Shown piece by piece: positions 1 to 11,403 of a stretch of DNA of 64,000 bases; the first letter of the stretch is position 1; each line of letters opens with the position of its first letter. Origin of the DNA: Pyrus communis (Eukaryota; Streptophyta; Magnoliopsida; Rosales; Rosaceae); the NCBI RefSeq assembly GCF_963583255.1, contig NC_084819.1, positions 11,471,471-11,535,470 of the forward strand, given 5' to 3'. The notes beneath the pieces are model-generated. The model was not told the origin of the DNA, ran no database searches, and saw nothing but the letters and a program-made list of their open reading frames with translations. Made by a program: the position numbers and the translations under genes.

Positions 1-941
1 AAACATCCATCTCTGTTGCCTTGTCTACAATCCCCAAAATGTCGACTATTACATCTACGACAAAATGGACCACCAGAACCACCAAAATCTCTCTGTCTTT
101 GAAAGCGGGAACCTCTAGAACGGCCGCCCCTCCGTGGCGCCGTGGAACTCGAACCCCCACTGGAGGAACCAGAACCAGTACCATTTCTCTTCAAACTCTG
201 TGTCTTTCAAGGACCTTGCGATGTTTGACCTTTATCTTTATTACTATTTTTCTTCTGATTATTATCTTTTTCTTCTTCCTCCTCACTATCATCTGGAGCA
301 TTTTTAGAATCCTCAACTCAAAGTAGAACTTCATAAAAATCTTGATCTGTTGAATAGGGAGTAGTAGTCACCATGGAACGCCACTTCTTTCTAGCACCCC
401 ATTTAAACCGTCGAAGCATTTTAGCAAGCTTTTTAGCAATCTCTGGACAATACCACAAAAAATCAGTAAACTTTCTATAATACTCATTAGCTGACATTTT
501 CCCTTGCTTTAATTGCGAGAATTCTTGCCTTCTATGATCCAATTACTCGGGGGGTACAAATCTCTTCTGGAATAATCACTTAAAAACCTCCCAATCTGCA
601 ACTTCTTTCGGTGACAACTGAAAAGATTCTTGTCTCCATCAGGATGCATCATCCTTACCCAAAAACTAAGTAGTTGTCTCGACCCATCTATCCTCAGGGA
701 AATTCCTCTGTCGCTGAATCGCTCAATAGGTTTTCTCGACATGGTTAAGCCACTGCTCGGCTCCCTCGGGCCCCTCATTACCCACGAAATTATTCAACTT
801 TAAGTTATATACAGTCTCCAAGGGAGTTCTCTGTGGAGGACGAAGTGATGACTGAATGGCATTAGCAATAGCCTCCTCAAGGTGGGTAATATTTGGAAAA
901 TTAGACTCAGAAAAGGTACGTGGCTCTCTACGAGGCGGCAT
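1..941 (-). pseudogene. Ty3/gypsy retrotransposon gag, broken, cut by window edge
   Basis: Gag would coat the element's RNA in cytoplasmic particles. The likely start is the ATG at 939-941, opening with MPPRREPRTF, just inside the PBS. The frame then passes through a gag core (for example a WLNHVEKTY-like stretch near 723-750 and an EYYRKFTDF stretch near 440-480), but at least two frame changes, near 750 and 530, break it. At the far left, a glycine/arginine-rich tail leads into a zinc-knuckle-like FCRRCNSRHFGDCRQ at about 20-68. Protease, RT and integrase would lie off the left edge. The gag plus a long LTR suggests a chromovirus-type gypsy element, but the lineage is inference. Confidence 0.8.
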
Positions 942-1004
942 GGTTTTGGCATAAGACATCAAAATGATTAGAATACTCACAAAATATGCAGGACTGCCAA
1001 ACTT

Positions 1005-1017
1005 GGTTCTGATACCA
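1005..1017 (-). promoter_or_regulatory. Primer binding site (initiator tRNA-Met type)
   Basis: On the minus strand this reads TGGTATCAGAACC, close to the usual plant retrotransposon PBS TGGTATCAGAGC. It lies 3 bases inside the LTR boundary and fixes the orientation of the element as minus. Confidence 0.85.
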
Positions 1018-1020
1018 AAC

Positions 1021-3066
1021 TGACACACCCCGACCTAAATCGAGTCATGCTAGCCGTCACGTGAGGGTGATGTAGCCATGTGCGCAGTACATAAGTGATA
1101 ATGATATGAATATGTAGGTAAATAAAAACCAAACTAGCTAATTTACACTAGGTAAGTATATAAGTGTGAGTGAAGATGTTTAAAGCATGGATACACATCA
1201 TCATAGCATAGATAACCTAAGTGCAGTCCAGCAAGCTAAGTGTTAATTATACATGATGTGAAGGAAACCCTACATTGTTTGGAGTCTGTCAGAACAGCTG
1301 TAGAGTCCTCGTGAACCACCAACACGAACGTCTAACTAGAATCTGGAGGGGCGCCAAATAGAAAATGTGAGTGGGCAAAAACAAAGCTTTTAAAAACCAT
1401 TTCTCTTTCCAAAAGTAATAACCCCTCACCGTAAAACTCGTATAATTTCCCAGAAAATAGTAATACATATGCATTTATAGAAATCAAGCTTGAGAGTAAC
1501 GAAAACCAGGTGTATGCCATGTCACTATCTCAACAGTAAATATGTAAGCCAGGTGATATAAATCAATGTAAAAGTGAAATGCCAGCCGGAGTCACCTAAA
1601 GTGACCTGTACGCCACTAAACCTGCACACGAGTAGGAACCATCTAATGTGGTTTGTACGACAAGCTGGGTGTAAATAAGTACGCTCAAGTGCTACGATCA
1701 CGTGAAGGCTGTGTGACAAATCGCAGGTGACCTATGAGTTGGAACCACCTATTGTGGTTTGTACGACAGGTTGTCACCTGACTTGGATCCAAGCTAAGCG
1801 TGCGGTGCGGGAGGTGAATGATCATGTGAAGGCTAGGCCCTGCCATAGATGGAGCACTAACACCGGGGTACAGGACAATGAGCTCTATGTGCATCAACTC
1901 ATAAGCAACTACCATGCAACCATACTATCAATATATACTCACCTAAACTTACCTGGGCCTCCACAACATCATGCAATATTATACAAAGCTATACTAATGC
2001 ATATGCTAAAATGTAAAGCAAACATGACATGGCATTTTGAACGAAATTTCATGTAAAACAGTTTCTGGGAAACGTGTGTGTATATATATATATATATATA
2101 GAAAACCAAAAGCCCATTCACTGGTATGTAGTAGGGTCGTAGCCCCCGAGTCTCGCCTAGTTGAGCTCGTTCTTCAGAAACGTCTCACCTGACGCCATTA
2201 GTATATTCTGTCAAAGTTGACAGAATATTCCCCCTTCTCTTGTGGTTCACCGGATTCCGGCACCGATCACCGATTCGTCGCGGGAAACACTTTGAAGTCT
2301 TAAAATTGATGGGAAATAGTCGGAAAATCCTTCGATATTCCGATCAAAACTGCAGCTCGAGGAACTGACCTATCCCGAGGTCCAAAACCTTCCAAAACTT
2401 CTCTATGATCTATGTGCAGTTGTTTTAAGACTCCCTTGAGCCTTGAAACTCCATGAAATGTCCACGATTACGATGGAGTAGCAGAGCACCTCGCCGGAGC
2501 TCGCGAGTTCTCGGGTTTTTGAGGTCCTTTCATAAAACTAAGGGTATGATTAGGTTCCTGACCTTGCAAGGAACTCAAAAGTGACCTCCACTAGTTCGAT
2601 TTGTGCAAGATAAAGATGGTTAGGTGTGTGTGTGTGTGTATGGACGAAGGAAAGATCGAGAGAAAGGGTGAGGGTATGTACGTGTGTGTGAGTGTGTGCG
2701 TGTGGTCCGAATTGGGCATAGATAAAAAAGATCTTAAGCTCTAATTGGGCTGCATGTTTAGGGCTTTCATTTAATCCAATAACAACCTAAAATTCTTAAT
2801 TGGGTCCAAAAAAAGTAGGAGGTGCGGTGATTGGTCCATTTCCTTAGCCCAATTACACATTCGTTTATTCGTAACATTTTCGTTATGAACCCAACTCGAC
2901 CCTAAATCGCGTCAGCACTCTTGTGACATCGAGTATGATTTAATTACGTCAACGGGAAAATAATTTAACCATATCGTACATCCACATCACTACGACTTGA
3001 GGGTATAATCGTCATTTCAACACATTCGAGGATAAAATATATATTAATTTGGGACGAGTTGTCACA
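1021..3066 (-). mobile_element. 5' LTR of the Ty3/gypsy element
   Basis: About 2046 bp, bounded by TG...CA when read on the minus strand (starts TGTGACAACTCGTCCC, ends GGGGTGTGTCA) and adjoining the PBS. It contains a short TA microsatellite near 2082-2100 and TG-rich tracts near 2620-2700. Open frames inside it (for example at 1727-2056) are chance frames. Downstream of 3066 the sequence ATAAA would be the target duplication, but its partner is off the left edge. No other gene is visible in this stretch. Confidence 0.8.
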
Positions 3067-4220
3067 ATAAAAGCCTAGGCTTCTGCTGTCACCTTAACAA
3101 TATTATGCAGTTTTACCAATTACTTATGAATTACACATGCAACTTTGAAGGTTAGATTTTTCTAATGCATATTCTCCTCGTGATATTCAAGTAAGAATGT
3201 ATGCAATCTATCTGTGATATTCAGATCAAATATGAACATGCAAGACTCATTAAGTTTTGTGAAAACCCTTTGAAAAACCATGTAACCCCTAACATGCAAT
3301 CCATGGTATTCGCATTAAGTGAAATTACAATTATTAACCACAAGAAGCAATACTCAATCCTCCGGAGATATTCCAACCGAATTGCATCCGATTACTTATC
3401 TAAACGTCCTAATGGTAGCTAAGCATTAAGACATAAAGACAGTTTAAACACAATGATTAATGATTCAAAGTAAACATGCATAATATCATAAGCAATTGAA
3501 TAAAGACTACATATTCATGCTAAGGCTCATGGCCTCGCCCTAGCAAATGGAAATTAGTTACGAACAACCATAAAACAAAAGGAATTTTATTGAAATAGAA
3601 AAAGAATAGAAAACACATTGAAAGAAAAATACAAATTGTCAAATGCTCTCTAAATTAGTGCGTCCCCTCTAAAACCTTAATAGCTAAAAAGCTTTATTTA
3701 CACTACTACAAAATAAAACCCTACCTAGAAAAGGTCTTAGAATAAAATTAGGAAACCAATTAAATTAAAATAAACTAGGAAACATAATCCCAAATTAATT
3801 AGGAGAATCTGCCATTAATCTGCATAGCCACGTTTTGAACCCATATCTACTACAAAATCGGCCCAAAATAGCTGGATTTAAAGTTTGGACTATGCTAAAC
3901 ACTTCTCCAGAAGGCCACGAACCCATCGGATGTCATGTTGGGCTCTAAAAATCACAATTAAGCCTAGAAACGTCACTTTCCAACACCGTGCACTGCTTCT
4001 TTATTTCATCGCTAGAAAATAACCGCTTGATGCTAAGCAATTTACAAATATCCTCCAATTGGAATTACTTCAAAATTCTTCCATTTGATCATGTTTTTCC
4101 CCAGAGGAAGTCGGAAATCTTACATTGAAAATACAATTTAAAGTATCAAAATTCTTCCGAAATAAGAACCAAAATAAACTAAGATTAGGGTAATATATAT
4201 AGCATAATATTGACTCATCA
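3067..4220 (-). mobile_element. Solo-LTR family S1, copy 1, interrupted by the gypsy element
   Basis: Matches the right-hand three quarters of the complete copy at 5819-7296: shared ACCAATTACTTATGAATT, GCTAAGGC.T.TGGC and the terminal GACTCATCA. It ends at 4220 with CA. The left end is abruptly replaced by the gypsy LTR at 3066, so the gypsy element most likely inserted into this older LTR and the missing part lies off the window. Sense strand is inferred from copy 3, where a TATAAATA box precedes a plausible start. Confidence 0.8.
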
Positions 4221-4237
4221 TGAACTATGGTGAAAGG

Positions 4238-4396
4238 GGAATGCGAGAGAGACTAAATTTGTAAACAAAATTTTGTAAACTAAATGACATGAAAGTTGAT
4301 GATTGGATTATGACTTGAGCGTTGATAAACATATTCATCCCTATTGGTGATACATCATTTAATTTACAAATTTTGTTTATAAATTTAATCTTCCTA
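4238..4396. mobile_element. MITE with long imperfect terminal inverted repeats
   Basis: The left arm ...ACTAAATTTGTAAACAAA pairs imperfectly with the right arm ...TTTATAAATTTAATCTTCC, with a CATCATTTAATTTACAAA inner arm. The same element sits at the same place in copies B (about 14459-14624) and C (about 48698-48842), so it predates the duplication. The exact ends are approximate. Confidence 0.65.
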
Positions 4397-4690
4397 TTAT
4401 TATCCATGGTCAAAATACGAGTTTAACTAAGAGACGAATTCGGGGTTCCTTTCACTTGCCTCATCGGTTTCTCCCGTGCTATTTTTTTTTATAAATGTTT
4501 TGTAGGGAATGATTTACGTTTAAATTGTATTGTTGATTATTTGGTCTTGGATTTAAATTGATTTTGGTCTCGATTATGAAATTGCATTTGAATGTGGTTT
4601 CGTGTTTCTCCGAATGTGACCCGTATTGCATGTGGTGATGACCAGTTGTTATTTAGATATTTGGCGTACATACTATATCCCTTGTGTGAT

Positions 4691-4997
4691 CCCCTCCGCT
4701 TTATGGCATAGGTAGTTAGTATGTTTTATTTGGTCATTAGGCAATGTTGGTATATAATGACATTTGGGTAATTGCGTGCCATTGGTTTTAACTTATCGAT
4801 CGAGCATGCTCATCATTTGATATTTTAACCAAATGTTGTGTGTGCGTGTGTGTGTGTAACCCCTCCGCTTTATGGCATAGGTAGTTACTATGTTTTATTT
4901 GGTCTTTAGGCAATGTTGGTATACAGTGCATTTGGGTAATCACGTGCCATTGGTTTTAACTTCATTATTTGAGATTTTAACCAAATGTTTTATATAT
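4691..4997 (+). repeat. Tandem duplication, unit about 169 bp
   Basis: The stretch beginning CCCCTCCGCTTTATGGCATA at 4691 recurs from 4860, up to the AACCAAATGTTTTATATA end near 4997. A (TG)n run separates the units. Copies B and C have a single unit here apart from their own separate changes, so this expansion is private to copy A. Confidence 0.75.
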
Positions 4998-5818
4998 AAA
5001 AATTAAATAAAAATACATGTTAAATAACAAAAATTGAATATAAATTTTGATAAAAGTACACTTCAAGGGATTAAATTGAATATGTAATATAGCACCAGAT
5101 TTTTTTTTTATTTTTAATTTTAATCTTTTACAACGACTAATGTTCAAAAATTCCTATATATATGTGTGTGTGCGTGTGTACTTCAAATAAAAAAGGCGCA
5201 AACCCTGAGGGAGAGCAATGTCATACGTGTTGCTCACCCTTACCACTGCATAGATCACAAAAAGATAATGTGTGAGATGACATGGTAGTGGCGACATTAA
5301 ATTATATTTGTTATTCTTAGAGGCTTAATTATGCATTACTATATTGGTGATGTGATTATCATGCTAATAGTTGGATTGTTTTTGCAAGCTGAATTGGCCC
5401 CACATCTTGATGTAACATGCTAGGCTGTGAGGGAACTCTAAATTGATAAATGTTTATATGTTGGTTCCCTCAATGGTAATTGAATTTCTTTTATGTTAGG
5501 AAGGGTCATTTTGATTTATACGTCACTATGTTGGTCTCTGTATATGCATTATAGCCCACACCAAACGTTGATTACTTCATCTCGTGGTACTTGTGGGACC
5601 ATAGAATACGCCTTCGGTGACCGGTAATGATGCCCAGATACAACTAAGTGATATGGTAGAGGTTGTGAGAAGTCAAACTATTGTATGGATGCAGTAGTAA
5701 GTGTTTTACCGTCAGCCAAGCATGGCTTAGGAAATATAAACGAACTCTGACTGCAATTTGATTACTTCAATTTAAGGTTTGACACAGTGCAAAATTCCAT
5801 GGACTGGATGGTGAAGGC

Positions 5819-7296
5819 TGATAGGATTTTTACTACTTATAAAAGTAAGAATAAAAACACTTAAAATACTTGCAAGAGTACAAGGTTATCATAGTATAGC
5901 AGTTCAAGTAAGGTCGTTTTCACATGGATTGAATGAATAATTGTTATATAAACTAATCCTTAGCTAATTATTTAGAACAAAGTTTCCAAAAATTTGATTT
6001 TGGAATTTAAAATAATAAAAACGGATTTAAATATAAATAATTAAATAATTGACAAAGTAAAGGAAACAAAAGAAAAAGGTTTTGGAAAACAATTTAAACA
6101 CTAGGGTTCCACCATCACCATTAACAATCCTATACAATTTTACCAATTACTTATGAATTTCAACATACATGCTTTGAAGGTTAGGTTTTCCTAATGCATA
6201 TTTTCCTTGTGATGGTCAAGCGAAAACGTATATCTAACATGTAACCTGCCTGTGATGTTCAAATCAAATATAAACATGCAAGACTCATTAAACTTTGTGA
6301 AAACCCTTTGAAAAACCATGCAACCCTTAAGAGCGTGATGTTCGCCTTAAGTGAACTTACAATTACTAATCACAAGAAGCCCTCTCCAATAGAAATTGCA
6401 TCAAATTACTTGTCTAAAAACCCTAATGGTCGCAAATCACTAAGACAATTAGATAGTTTAATCATGGTGATTAATAATTCAAAGCAAGCATGTATCTATT
6501 CATAAGCAAATTAATATAATTACATATTCATGCTAAGGCTTGTGGCTTCGCCCTAACAAAAGAACTAGTTATGAACAACTATAAAACAAAAGAAATTTTA
6601 TTGAAATAGAAAAAGGATAGGAAAACACCTTGAAATACAAATCGTCAAAGTCTAGCTAAGTTCTCCAAAGTAGTGCCTTTTTCCCCCACAATCCACCCCC
6701 CCCCCCCCAAAAAACAAAAAAAAAAAACCCTAATGGCTAAAAAGCCTTATTTATACTACTCCAAATTAGAACCCTCATAAAAAAAACTTTTTCTAAAAAC
6801 TAGGAAATAAAATAATAAAAGGATAACTAGGAATTACATTCCTATTATGACTAGGAAATCTGCCTAACACAGAGATAGTCGCGTTTATGGACCTTCAGGG
6901 CTCCAAAACAGGCCCAAAATGACTCAAATTATAGGACCTCCTGTTCAAGTTCCAAGAAGAGCCCAAGTCCAAAATCCATCATCTTCCAGCCCAAAAGTTG
7001 TAAAAAAGCTCTGCAGCCTAATCTGTCAGCAATGCGCGTTGGGCATAAATTAATTCGCTACGATCAGATGCTTCGAGATAAAATTATGAAATTTTGAGAC
7101 AAGTTTCTTGACAGATTCACAAACCTGTTTCAATTGGAATCACTAAAAAATTCCACTATTTGATTGCTTTATGCTCAAAACAAGTTTGCATGTCCTACAT
7201 TAAAAATGCATAACAAAGCATCAAAATCTCACCAAAATAATAACCAAAATATACCAACAATAGGGAAATAATATATAATATAAAATCGACTCATCA
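5819..7296 (-). mobile_element. Solo LTR, family S1, copy 2 (complete, with TSD)
   Basis: 1478 bp bounded by TGATAGGATTTT...GACTCATCA. It is flanked by a perfect 5-bp target duplication AAGGC (5814-5818 and 7297-7301). Copies B (22490-22494) and C (50239-50243) have a single AAGGC at the matching place, so the pre-insertion site is directly visible. No internal coding domain is present, so it is a solo LTR left by recombination. It contains poly-C/poly-A near 6685-6725. The ORF at 6308-6505 is a chance frame. Confidence 0.92.
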
Positions 7297-7714
7297 AAGG
7301 CTTATGATTAAATGAAGCCGGCACATTAGACATATTAGTACTAAGCATTTGGAAGCACAAGACTTACCACTTCATTCCAAGAGAAACATTTGTTTAAATT
7401 CTTCAACATTTAGGTAGTTCTGGCATTAACTGAGAGAAGAGACATTACTTGCATCCTACAATGCTCAAGTAAAATACAACGCAACACTATTATTCTTGTA
7501 TCCTTCTTAAGGGACTATCGACCAGGGAAAATTAGATAAATTACTCAAATGTTCATAATGATCCCCAAGGATGCTAAGATCACTGACGGGTGAACGTTAT
7601 AACCTTTCAGAGAACATCCGAAAGGTTACACTCGTTGAGGGGCTTATGATCTTACAGATAATGACATGATTCCACACTAAAAAAGTATGCAGACTTCAGA
7701 TTGTCTTTTGTGGG
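7297..7714. other. 3' flank of zinc-finger gene, copy A
   Basis: Aligned by eye with 22495-22940 and 50244-50687. It probably corresponds to 3' UTR and downstream DNA of the minus-strand CCCH gene. No separate gene is seen. Confidence 0.6.
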
Positions 7715-8280
7715 CTAAGCATAAGTGCTTGGCTCTTGAATTGCTACTTTCGAAAAGGTTGCTTCCAACTCCTTTAACTCATCTAAGTACAGTTCATCGC
7801 CATTGTCAACATTGGTAAATTCAGCATCACCACTAGCTGTTGCCGAGTCGCTCGATCCATCTCCATTAGAGTTCTCATTGGTCTGAATTCGAACCATAGA
7901 AAATTTGAGTGATACAATTAACGCAGTGTCCATTCAATTTGTGCTAGTCAAACATAACACCCTATAGAAAAGCAACCCAAATTCCTCACTGGCATCCACA
8001 GTTAACTATGTAAAAATAGTTATCATAAGCTTTAATAGACCTGAGCACTTCCATCTCATAACTGCCAGTGCAATAGGATACACAGTTTTGAGGTTAGAAA
8101 TATAAAAGCGTGACGGCTAATAAGTGAAACTACCCTTTTGTTCATCGCTAATAAAAATTTAAAAATTAAAACTAACCTTCTTATCAGTAACTGCAGGTTC
8201 TTCCTCCCTGTGGTATTTCTCATGTGCCTCAGCATAATCCACAAAATAAGCTAAAATCTGACCAAAATAGTTCACAACCA
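7715..8280 (-). pseudogene. CCCH zinc-finger (ZC3H15/DFRP1-like) gene fragment, copy A
   Basis: Only the last two exons of the family remain. Exon 8 (7715-7882) is open and ends ...KVAIQEPSTYA, but its acidic segment is eroded compared with copy B (DNGDELYLDELKELE). Exon 7 (8177-8280) carries one extra A (ACAAAATAAG where copies B, C and D have ACAAATAAG), which shifts the frame. Homology to the gene stops in intron 6 near 8320, so both CCCH fingers and the N-terminal half are missing. The same truncation point is seen in copy D, so the break predates the larger duplication. It is not expected to make a working protein. Confidence 0.88.
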
Positions 8281-8350
8281 CTGCAAGAGTGGAAACAATA
8301 ACCGAATCAGTTCTCCATATTTCAATTGAAAGATGGGGCAACTTACCTAT

Positions 8351-9082
8351 TGTTGGAACCCTGGTTTGTACCACATCAGACATAGGGGGGGGACAGAAAA
8401 GAAGTTCAGATAGAATTACTCCACTCTAACTAACACCGAGACGTTTTGTGATAAAACCCCACACCTAAGGATTGTGCAGGTGGTTAAGTGGGGACAATAT
8501 CGGTGTTGTTGGAGTGGGCCCTCGGTCCGTCGACCTGAAAAATTCCACATGGTATCCGAGCTAGAGGACGGGCCCGTACTGCCATGTGATTGGGTGGATC
8601 CCCTTTGGCCCCTCGCGATGTCCATGTAGGCCAAAGATGCCACATGATTAGGTGGGTCCCCGTTTGGCCCCGCGCGATGGTGAGCCCCCACTGGCTCCAT
8701 GTGGTCCCCGACTTGGATTTTCAAGTGTGACCCATAAATGGGGTCTCACGTGCAAGGGAGTGTTAGAACCCTAGTTTGTCCTATATCGGACAGAGGGGAG
8801 GAGAAAAAAGAAGTTTAAATAGAATTACCCCACTCTAGCTAACATCGAGGCCTTTTGTGATAAAACCCCACACCTGAGGATTGTGCAGGTGGAACCCTAG
8901 TTTGTCCCACATCGGACAGAAGGGGGAGAGAAAAGAAGTTTAAATAGAATTACCCTACTCTAACTAACATTGAGGCCTTTTGTGATAAAACCCCACACCT
9001 GAGGATTGTGCAGATGGTTAAGTGGAGACAGTATCGGTGTTGTTGGAGTGGGCCCTCGACTGTCGACTTGAAAAATTCCACA
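8351..9082 (+). mobile_element. TRIM (miniature LTR retrotransposon) with three LTR copies
   Basis: A 732-bp insertion bounded by TGTTGGAACC...AATTCCACA and flanked by the 5-bp duplication CCTAT (8346-8350, 9083-9087). Copy D has the empty site at 45298-45302. Layout: LTR 8351-8549 (199 bp); PBS TGGTATCCGAGC at 8550-8561, one mismatch from the tRNA-Met type; a GC-rich non-coding core 8562-8760 ending in purine-rich CAAGGGAG; a second LTR cut short at 8761-8890; then a third LTR, 8891-9082, lacking its first four bases. There is no protein-coding domain. I do not see the 5S-rRNA-like segment expected of the Cassandra family, so this is another TRIM lineage. Its copying would depend on an autonomous element. 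Confidence 0.9.
8550..8561 (+). promoter_or_regulatory. Primer binding site of the TRIM
   Basis: TGGTATCCGAGC directly abuts the end of the first LTR. It differs by one base from the standard initiator-Met PBS, which confirms an LTR-retrotransposon architecture. Confidence 0.85.
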
Positions 9083-9682
9083 CCTATTTTCTAGGTTTCC
9101 AAGTTCAATATAAGGAGAATGGAGATATCTGTTGTCAATCAATCCAAATATATCAAGGATTTGACCCACAAAGCAGGGATAGACTCACGTAAACTGCAAA
9201 TACTCCTCGTAAACCTACAAATGTAATTAGTGATTTGGTAATTATTATGTCCAAAGGATCAGCTCAAAGGCAGAACCACTAGCAGGTTTTCTTGGAAAAC
9301 TTCATTTATTCTGGTGTGGATGGCAGGCATGCCTATATTTCTTGGTTTCAATAAAACTCCTTATGAGCGTTGTTTCTATCTACTATTATCTAAAAATAAT
9401 CAAGTTATTAATGACTGGACGAAACCAAGAAATAACCCCTCATTTTTCGAGTCAAAAGCGGCTAAAAATACTCAGGGTGGTCGTAACTAATTAAGTCTTC
9501 CGATGGCCTAAGCAAACCCTAGCTAGTGTCCTTATTATACTCCTAGCCTATTGTACCTCCATTTTTTTGTGTTCCCTTCGCCAGAAGATGACATCTGTTA
9601 GGGTTTGTCTGCTGCTTTTCCAGCAAGAGCTTTTTCAGGTCCTTTTCAAAGGAGTCAGTGGAGATTTTAGGTCTAGAATTAC

Positions 9683-11395
9683 TGAAAGTGATCCTTTCCG
9701 GATCTCTTCAATCAAGTTTATCAAGTCCACTCATATGGGCCATTGTAATTTGATCCAACGGTTAAAATTATTATAACTATTAAAGGATCCTCCTGTTTGT
9801 AACCGTTAGATCAAATTTCAATGATCTGGATGGATGAACTTGATGGATGATGAGTCAATATTATATTATATATTTCACCCTATTCTTAGTATAATTTGGT
9901 AATTATTTTGGTAGAATTTTGATACTTTGCTTTATATTCTCAAAGTAGGACATTAGACTTTCTCTGGAGCAAAACATGACCAAACGGACGAATTTTGGAG
10001 TGATTCAAATTGGAGGACGTTTGTGTGTTCCTTAGGTTGTTCGTATCAAAATCTCAGCAATTTCTACCAAGCGGTTATTTTCCGGAGATTAAATGAAGGA
10101 GCAGTGCGCGATGTTGGAAATTGACGTTTCTGGGCTTAAACTGCGTTTTTGGAGCTCAAGATGACCTCAGATGGGTTCGTGGCCTTCTGGAGAAGTGTTC
10201 AGAATAGTCAAAGCTTTAAATCTAGCCATTTTGGGCCAGTTTTGGAGCTGATATGGGTCCGAAACGTGGCTATGCAAGATTTTGGACTAATTTCCCAAGT
10301 CAATTTAGGATTATGTTTCCTATTTTATTTTAATTTATTTAGTTCCCTAGTCTTACTCTAAGACCATTTTTTATTAGGAGGGTTTAATGAGGGTAGTATA
10401 AATAAGCCTTTTTGGCAGACCTAGGGTTTCTAGAGAGGAGAGAACTCATGCAACTTTTGGAGAGAAGATTTTGGGCAAAGTTTAGAGATTTTCAGATTTT
10501 ATTCTACAAGGTGTTTTCATTCTTTTTCTATTTCAATAAAGACTGATTTTTGGTATGAATATGCGTAACTAATTCTTTTTGCTAGGATGAGGCCATGATC
10601 CTTAGCAAGAATATGTAATCTCTTTTTAATTTGCTTATGAATTTATGCATGCAAGTTTTGGATTGTTAATCACTGTGCTTTAAACTATCTATTTGTCTTA
10701 GTGATTCGCGGCCATTAGGATATTTAGAAAAGTTATTTGATGCAATTTTGGCGGAGAGTTGTCCCTAAAATTGACTAAAGCTTCTTGTGGTTAATATTTG
10801 TAACCTCTTAGGATGGACGACACGTTTTAAGGGTTATATGGTTTTTCAAAAGGTTTTCATAAAACTTAATGAGTCTTGCATGTTCACATTCGATTTGAAC
10901 ACCACAGACGGGTTGCATGTTAGATATACGTTCTATGTTGGAGGTTTCAAGTAGGATATACTCTAGGAAAACCTAACCTTCAAAATATACATGTATGGTT
11001 CGTAAGTAATTTAGAAAAGCTACATAGGACTGTTAGGGTGACGGCAGAGCCCTAGTACTTTCTCACTTTGAATTGTAAAAATTGTTTCCTTTATCTTTCT
11101 TTAAAGTTGTTGTTTTTAAGTAATCTTTTTAATTAAATTCGTTTTTCTTAGTTTAGGTCATTAAATCACCTCTTTCAAAAGAAAAACTTTGTTTTAATTA
11201 ATTAGTTGAGAATTGATTTCGCTTTGATCTCTTTAAATTAATCCTTGTGGAGAACGACCTTGCTTGAGCCAATTATACTACAATAACCTTGTTTCTCTTG
11301 CAAGTATTTTAGGTGTTTTTAACATTTTTACGCATTTAGTAAAAATCCTATCAATGGACTTGATGGAAGGGATCCAGAGAGAGGATCCCTTTCCC
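9683..11395. mobile_element. hAT-like MITE split by a solo LTR
   Basis: Short imperfect terminal inverted repeats (left TGAAAGTGATCCTTTCCGGATC, given here in outline; right end GGATCCCTTTCCC) are flanked by the 8-bp duplication AGAATTAC (9675-9682, 11396-11403). Copy D has the empty site AGAACTAC at 45697-45704. The MITE itself is about 202 bp; the rest is the S1 solo LTR that landed inside it. An 8-bp duplication fits a hAT-type origin (family knowledge; no transposase here). Confidence 0.8.
9848..11353 (+). mobile_element. Solo LTR, family S1, copy 3
   Basis: 1506 bp, TGATGAGTCAAT...AAAAATCCTATCA, with the 5-bp duplication ATGGA (9843-9847, 11354-11358). Opposite orientation to copies 1 and 2. 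A TATAAATA box near 10398, followed by CAATAAAG near 10545, suggests the plus strand is the transcribed strand. The 3' part (TCCTTGTGGAGAACGACC) resembles the U5 ends of plant Ty3/gypsy LTRs, which is tentative. ORFs 10149-10361 and 11264-11467 are chance frames. Confidence 0.9.
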
Positions 11396-11403
11396 AGAAT
11401 TAC

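Larger units (their letters stand above)
4221..8320. repeat. Duplicated unit U1, copy A
   Basis: Collinear with 14445-25990 and 48671-54290 outside later insertions. Shared landmarks in order: an inverted-repeat element, GGGAATGATTTACGTTTAAA, a GGAGAGCAATGTC block, a TGATGTAACATGCT block, and the 3' end of the CCCH zinc-finger gene on the minus strand. Copy A stops inside intron 6 of that gene. Apart from the listed sub-features, 4400-5818 holds no recognisable gene. Confidence 0.85.

Noticed and set aside
8351..9082. Cassandra-type TRIM (5S-rRNA-bearing LTR)
   Set aside because: No 5S-rRNA-like segment could be seen in the 199-bp LTR.
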